From Pseudomonas asturiensis (GTDB lineage: Bacteria; Pseudomonadota; Gammaproteobacteria; Pseudomonadales; Pseudomonadaceae): a stretch of 64,000 nucleotides of DNA. Location: positions 1-64,000 of the forward strand of contig NZ_FRDA01000013.1 of NCBI RefSeq assembly GCF_900143095.1, read 5' to 3'. This document shows, one piece after another, positions 60,108 to 64,000 of this stretch (position 1 is the stretch's first letter; each line of letters opens with the position of its first letter). The notes beneath the pieces were generated by a model. That model saw nothing but the letters and a program-made list of their open reading frames with translations, had not been told where the DNA came from and searched no databases. A program made the translations under genes and the position numbers.

Positions 60108-60791
60108 ATGAACATTTTCAACCTGCTGACATTTGTCGCTGTTTTGATCAGTGCGCCATTGGCCACTTCATCCGTTTCCGCTGCCAGTCATGTCAACGAT
60201 GCGCAGGTTTGCCACTTTCAACCGGTGACGGACAGCACGACCAGCCTCCAGCACTCGCAATCGGTGGGTGTGCTTTATAGCGAGAACACCGTCAGTAATC
60301 TCCAGTACCTGAACAACTACCACGCCGTCGCCCAGCGCAGCGCTCGCAACAACGGGCTGGACTCGCGCATCCGTGACGCGTTCATCAACAGCTCGGACCC
60401 AAAACTGGCCATCGACTGGTTAACGGGGTCGTTGCAGAAAACCTTCGCTTCGGTGACGGTTTACGACAATCTGGATGCACTGATGCAGGCCCGGCCTGAC
60501 GTGGTAGTGATGCTGGACACCTACAACCAGCTGGTGAGCAAGCGCAACAGTCAGGTTGAGGCGCGTTACCTGGCGCGATTCTACGATGCGAACCTGCAAT
60601 ATATTGGCAAGGCAGAAGGCGCGACCGGCAAGCAAATGCCTTCAGTCTGGGTGCAGGGCAAGGCGGCTCCCGAAATTGCGGCACAGATCGATCAGCAACG
60701 CGAGCTGCAGGTGACGGCCTTGAAGCAGTTCGACGCATCGCTCAAGGCCCTGGTCCTGCAGGCAGAGCAGGATCAGGTCGCCGCCAACTGA
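60108..60791 (+). CDS. Exported protein of unknown function
   Basis: 227 residues. A signal peptide MNIFNLLTFVAVLISAPLATSSVSA precedes a mature protein with one Cys (AQVCHF), helical Gln-rich segments (QSVGVLYSENTVSNLQYLNN; QQRELQVTALKQFDASLKAL) and a strand-like middle VVVMLDTYNQLVSKRN. No family is recognised. The ATG lies in ACGATG after AAGGAAACG. The 151 bases upstream hold only AAGGAGGAGG (60056-60065), too far to serve this ATG. It converges on the S8 peptidase gene. Confidence 0.68.
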   Translation: MNIFNLLTFVAVLISAPLATSSVSAASHVNDAQVCHFQPVTDSTTSLQHSQSVGVLYSENTVSNLQYLNNYHAVAQRSARNNGLDSRIRDAFINSSDPKLAIDWLTGSLQKTFASVTVYDNLDALMQARPDVVVMLDTYNQLVSKRNSQVEARYLARFYDANLQYIGKAEGATGKQMPSVWVQGKAAPEIAAQIDQQRELQVTALKQFDASLKALVLQAEQDQVAAN

Positions 60792-60806
60792 ACCGCGTAC
60801 CGTTAC

Positions 60807-62570
60807 TCAGCGCACCCGATCAAGGCTCTGTACCGAAAGGTCCAGGGCCTTTTGCATGTCCAGGCGCGCCGAGCGCCCCACGTCCTTGTCATGCAGTTTG
60901 AATTCACGCTCCGAGGGCAGGATCGGGGCAGTCAGGTCGTCGGCGCCTACCGGTTCGAAGTCATAGTTGCTGCCGATGGTCATGGCGCTGCGGCGCAGCA
61001 ACATACGGATCTGCTCGGGCGTAAGGCGGGGGTTGATTGACAGCATGGCTGCGACCATGCCGGTGACCATTGGCGTGGCATACGAGGTGCCGCAATGCAC
61101 AGCACCTTGTTCGCCAGCCTTGGCGGTCGAGGCGCGCGTGCAGGCCGACGCCATGATGTCGACCCGCATGTCGACGTTGGAAGATGCGCGCTTTTCAACG
61201 TAAGCCGGGTCATCCACGGCGACATCATCGCGTTCGGTGCGCTGATGGCCGCCCACCACCAGCAACTGGTCGGTGATGAACGAGGAGGGCAGGCGGTATT
61301 CGTCAGTACTGGAAAAGGACGAACCGTTGCCGGCCGAGTTCACCACCATGACGTCGGGGTGTTTCTCACGCAGCCAGAGGAAGAACTCTTCCAGCAGTTC
61401 TTCATAGCCGGACATTGCAAGCCCCGAACGGATGAGAGAGTCGACCTCGTCACCCTCAATGTTCTTGGCGCCGATGCGGTGAATGCCCCAGCTCCAGTTC
61501 AGCACCCTGACGCCGTCCTCGACCAGATTGACCGAAGCCGCGACGTTGGCCGTGATGCCAGCGTCGGAGTTGCGCTCCACGATCACATCGAAGCCCTGAC
61601 TGGCGCCATCCAGCGATTTGAGAAAACCGGTGTTGCCGCCTCCGGCAGTATTGGCCGCCAGAATGCCGGTCACGGTGGTGCCGTGCCCATCGGGTCTGCG
61701 GGCGTCTCTGGCGAACACGCAGGTGCGTGGCGCACCGCTGTGGCAGTCGCCTCGGTAGTCGGCGAAGTCCGGGCTGTCGAAGTCTACGTTGCGTTCGATG
61801 ATGCCGATGCGGATCGGAACCGGCGTGATGGGCGAAGCCTTGCCGGGAATCCTGCGCTGGTAATAGTTGACCGCGTCCATGAAGCGGTTGGCGGTCCATT
61901 GCTCACGTGTAGGTTTCTCTTGCTTGCCGTCCGACGGTGGTGCCTCGTTTTCAGCGGCTTCGGCCTGGGACTCTTCAATCACCACGGCGTCGACACTGAC
62001 CTCGCTCCCCATGCGCAGCACCATGGCGTCGCGCTCCACCAGGTTCCTGGCCGGCAGACGCAACTGCCAGGTGTTGAGCGGGGCAATCGAGCCGACCACC
62101 GTTGCACCGAATTTCTGCGCGATTCTCTGCGCTTCTTCACGCCCGTTGAAGCGTTCTTCGATGATCAGGCTGATCAGGTTGACGTAGGTGGTCAGCCCGT
62201 CCATGTTTTTTGCGACTTCATCTGGCGTTGCGGCCACTACATGATTGCCGGCCATGCTCAGCCACACTGCATTGCTGCTGTTGCCGGACTGTTTCAACCA
62301 GAGCGGACCGCTTGGCCAGCCCGCGTAGTCGAGTTGCACTCGCAGACGCTGGCCATCGCGCTGGATAGCCGACTCTGGAACGGTTTTGCCGCCCAGTTTG
62401 ATCTCGACCGGACCACTGCCCATACCTTCTGCGCTCAGGCAGAACGTCTGCTGCTGTCTATCGAGCAGGTTATCACAGCGTTGCAGGCGCTCGATGCGCA
62501 GCGAGTCGTCGGCACAGGCCAGTGATGAGCAGGTGAGCGTGGCGGCAACCAGCAGGGTGCGACTGAGCAT
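60807..62570 (-). CDS. S8-family serine peptidase-like protein with altered catalytic Asp
   Basis: 587 residues with a signal peptide (MLSRTLLVAATLTCSSLACA). A 200-residue N-terminal region precedes a subtilase domain (about 245-555). The His motif is PDGHGTTVTGILAA, the oxyanion Asn is in VNSAGNGSSF and the Ser motif is GTSYATPMVTGMVAA. The Asp motif, usually DTGxD, reads IGIIERNVDFDSPDF, with Glu where the catalytic Asp belongs. It may have weak, altered or no peptidase activity. It follows nothing obvious in an operon and converges with the exported protein gene. Confidence 0.85.
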   Translation of the reverse strand: MLSRTLLVAATLTCSSLACADDSLRIERLQRCDNLLDRQQQTFCLSAEGMGSGPVEIKLGGKTVPESAIQRDGQRLRVQLDYAGWPSGPLWLKQSGNSSNAVWLSMAGNHVVAATPDEVAKNMDGLTTYVNLISLIIEERFNGREEAQRIAQKFGATVVGSIAPLNTWQLRLPARNLVERDAMVLRMGSEVSVDAVVIEESQAEAAENEAPPSDGKQEKPTREQWTANRFMDAVNYYQRRIPGKASPITPVPIRIGIIERNVDFDSPDFADYRGDCHSGAPRTCVFARDARRPDGHGTTVTGILAANTAGGGNTGFLKSLDGASQGFDVIVERNSDAGITANVAASVNLVEDGVRVLNWSWGIHRIGAKNIEGDEVDSLIRSGLAMSGYEELLEEFFLWLREKHPDVMVVNSAGNGSSFSSTDEYRLPSSFITDQLLVVGGHQRTERDDVAVDDPAYVEKRASSNVDMRVDIMASACTRASTAKAGEQGAVHCGTSYATPMVTGMVAAMLSINPRLTPEQIRMLLRRSAMTIGSNYDFEPVGADDLTAPILPSEREFKLHDKDVGRSARLDMQKALDLSVQSLDRVR

Positions 62571-62658
62571 GCGTAAATCCCGAGCAAAGCGTGAAGTAGC
62601 CTTCTGACTGCTTTGCGTCTCACATGGTTCAGGGGGGCCGGGTCAAGTCTGTGCCCGA

Positions 62659-62681
62659 GCAGGGCGCGTGGGCACAGCGTG
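62659..62681. terminator. Hairpin after the nucleoside hydrolase gene
   Basis: CTGTGCCC and GGGCACAG pair around an inner loop, just downstream (leftward) of the stop at 62687. No T run is present. Confidence 0.4.
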
Positions 62682-62686
62682 CGGTG

Positions 62687-63691
62687 TCAATTCAGTGGAC
62701 GATTGACGACCTGGGCGAAGTTCGTGGCAAAAGCGGTTTGTGAAACGCCCGTGACGAAGGCGATACGCCGTGAGCCGCTGTCTTTTACCAACGTCTGTCC
62801 GCAGTGGTTGTCGTGTTCGGAACTGACCGTATCGACCGCCAGGTACTCGGCATTGGTCTTGGTGGCGCTAATACCACCCGCCATCAGCAGGGTCGCCAAC
62901 GGGTCGAAAATCGGAACTGGCACATTGCCTTCGGCATGGCTGCCAGACTTGATCTCCAGCACTTCACGCACAAGTGTCGCCACAGGATCGGTAGCGGTGA
63001 TCAGCTTCGAATAGGACGGGTCGAGCACCACTTGATTGCATACGTCCAACGGCACCAGCGTGAGCGGCAGCGCGGAGTCAAATACAAGGTTGGCGGCCAC
63101 GGCGTCCACGAATACATTCCACTCTGCATAATAGTTGCTGCTATAGGCAGGCCCCTGATCCCAGATCGCTTGCGCGTTGTTTAAGCCCGCGACGTTGCCG
63201 TCTACATACACTGCGCCTGCCATGGCGTAAATGCCTTCGAGCCTGGCGAAGTCGTCCGGGCCGGTACTCAGCGACAGCATCTTTGCGATATGGGTAAAAC
63301 CGCCCAGCGACAGAATCGTGATCGGGTCCTGGCTGTTCTTGATTGTTTCAAACAGAAACGTCCATGCGCTGGCCTCTGACAACGCGGGTAATTGCGCAGG
63401 GTTCAACGAACCCAACAGCCCCATGATGTCATTCATATCGTTCTTGAAGTCCTGTGGGAACCGGTAGTCATGCACCAGTGGTGTATCGGTGCCGCGGGCG
63501 ACGATTGTGTTGAGCCGGTTACCGATGCCCAGCAAATGCTGGGCAATGATCACGCCCCAGCCCAGATCCGTTTCGCCACAGCCGGTGACCGTGATGCCGA
63601 TAATGTCGATGTCCGGCCTTTTCATCAGGTACGCGATGGACAGTACATCGTCCCAGCCCATATCGGTGTCAATGATAACTTTCCGGTTCAT
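62687..63691 (-). CDS. Nucleoside hydrolase (IUNH family)
   Basis: 334 residues. The calcium-binding signature VIIDTDMGWDD (DxDxxxDD type) opens the protein. ILSLGGFTHIAKML and the C-terminal FDPLATLLMAGG (with the second-shell Asp) follow. It should hydrolyse the N-glycosidic bond of nucleosides; the substrate cannot be deduced. GGAG lies 7 bases before ATG 63691. It lacks the long N-terminal extension of the type III effector HopQ1, and no hrp box was seen upstream, so it is not that effector. Confidence 0.88.
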   Translation of the reverse strand: MNRKVIIDTDMGWDDVLSIAYLMKRPDIDIIGITVTGCGETDLGWGVIIAQHLLGIGNRLNTIVARGTDTPLVHDYRFPQDFKNDMNDIMGLLGSLNPAQLPALSEASAWTFLFETIKNSQDPITILSLGGFTHIAKMLSLSTGPDDFARLEGIYAMAGAVYVDGNVAGLNNAQAIWDQGPAYSSNYYAEWNVFVDAVAANLVFDSALPLTLVPLDVCNQVVLDPSYSKLITATDPVATLVREVLEIKSGSHAEGNVPVPIFDPLATLLMAGGISATKTNAEYLAVDTVSSEHDNHCGQTLVKDSGSRRIAFVTGVSQTAFATNFAQVVNRPLN

Positions 63692-64000
63692 GTTACTTCT
63701 CCGTGTGCTGAGGCGTGGGCGTCAAGGTTTTAACGATAAGGGGCGTAGAAAAGTTGTGCGGCGAGTGTATTTCAGTCGTTTGGTTCAATCGGCCATGGGT
63801 TTAAAAGCAGTTGATATATACAACAGCTTCCGGTATCCGTCGAGGCACTGGCCTGCGGTTAAGTTGCACATGAGGCGATTTAAAAAAACGGTCAGGAATA
63901 AGGTTTGTATTAAAGAAACAGCGCCAATGGCCGAGAGCCTGACAAGCGAGCCGCACGTTGCCCGGCCCGCATGATTTGCAGCAAGCCACGTGTGCTTTGA
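63692..64000. other. Right-end intergenic region
   Basis: No gene is recognised up to the window edge. GTTG-ATATATA-CAAC (63810-63824) is a perfect small dyad that may be a regulator site for the nucleoside hydrolase or for a gene beyond the edge. A 62-codon frame on the minus strand (63801-63989) has no ribosome site and no family resemblance. Confidence 0.4.

Noticed and set aside
62687..63691. Type III effector HopQ1-like gene (nucleoside hydrolase fold)
   Set aside because: The protein has only the hydrolase domain, no long N-terminal secretion region, and no GGAACC-N15/16-CCAC hrp box was found upstream.

Overview
The window looks like a chromosomal segment of a Pseudomonas, most likely of the P. 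syringae group. This rests on gene content (molybdate transport next to a type IB topoisomerase, a ferulate operon, OprD and SphA-type porins, paired LysR/TetR regulators), on a REP-like element and on an IS5-family end. No strain-level assignment is possible from the sequence alone. No rRNA, CRISPR array, phage structural gene or type III secretion gene was seen. One tRNA-Leu (UAA) gene is present.

Layout. 1-2500: an IS5-family insertion sequence runs off the left edge, followed by gene debris (a small ORF broken by an amber codon), a small membrane protein, a two-gene unit of unknown small proteins behind a near-perfect LexA box, and tRNA-Leu with promoter and terminator. 2660-6420: type IB topoisomerase and modABC (read right to left) behind a ModE-type palindrome. 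6447-9352: nitronate monooxygenase, and a TetR regulator plus AcuI-type reductase sharing one operator motif. 9313-11956: RES/Xre-type toxin-antitoxin pair, tyrosine recombinase, a candidate sRNA, and a small exported protein.

12240-24472 is the most interesting part: ten co-directional, mostly overlapping or tightly spaced genes. A cupin, a methionyl-tRNA-synthetase-like enzyme, a DAO-type flavoenzyme and a PvdA/IucD-type N-hydroxylase together match the known recipe for N-N bond formation (hydrazine synthetase systems). They sit with a SbnA-SbnB fusion that should make L-2,3-diaminopropionate, a FAD/NAD(P)-binding protein, a LysE-type exporter, an iron-dependent alcohol dehydrogenase, a class C beta-lactamase-like hydrolase and a periplasmic-binding-type protein with no signal peptide. 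I infer a pathway to a small N-N bonded, amino-acid-derived metabolite. The product is unknown.

24531-31474: a GlxA-type regulator diverging from a DJ-1/PfpI protein, a LysR gene split by a -1 shift at an A8 tract, a GH13 enzyme, and a sigma54-dependent XylR/DmpR-type activator. 31750-46367: an aromatic (lignin monomer) block. A sigma54 promoter precedes an aldehyde dehydrogenase, a coniferyl-alcohol-dehydrogenase-like SDR and a SphA porin. Then come an AAHS transporter, an OprD porin, a MarR regulator and the ferulate operon ech-vdh-fcs-thiolase-acyl-CoA dehydrogenase. Many translation starts here carry A-rich CA motifs typical of Hfq/Crc repression.

46454-64000: small unknown proteins, RidA with a divergent LysR gene, a second LysR gene diverging from 5-oxoprolinase genes pxpABC, TetR/SDR/quinone-reductase-like genes, a glucarate-dehydratase-like enolase with its MFS transporter and LysR regulator, an exported unknown protein, an S8 peptidase-like protein with Glu at the catalytic Asp position, and a nucleoside hydrolase.
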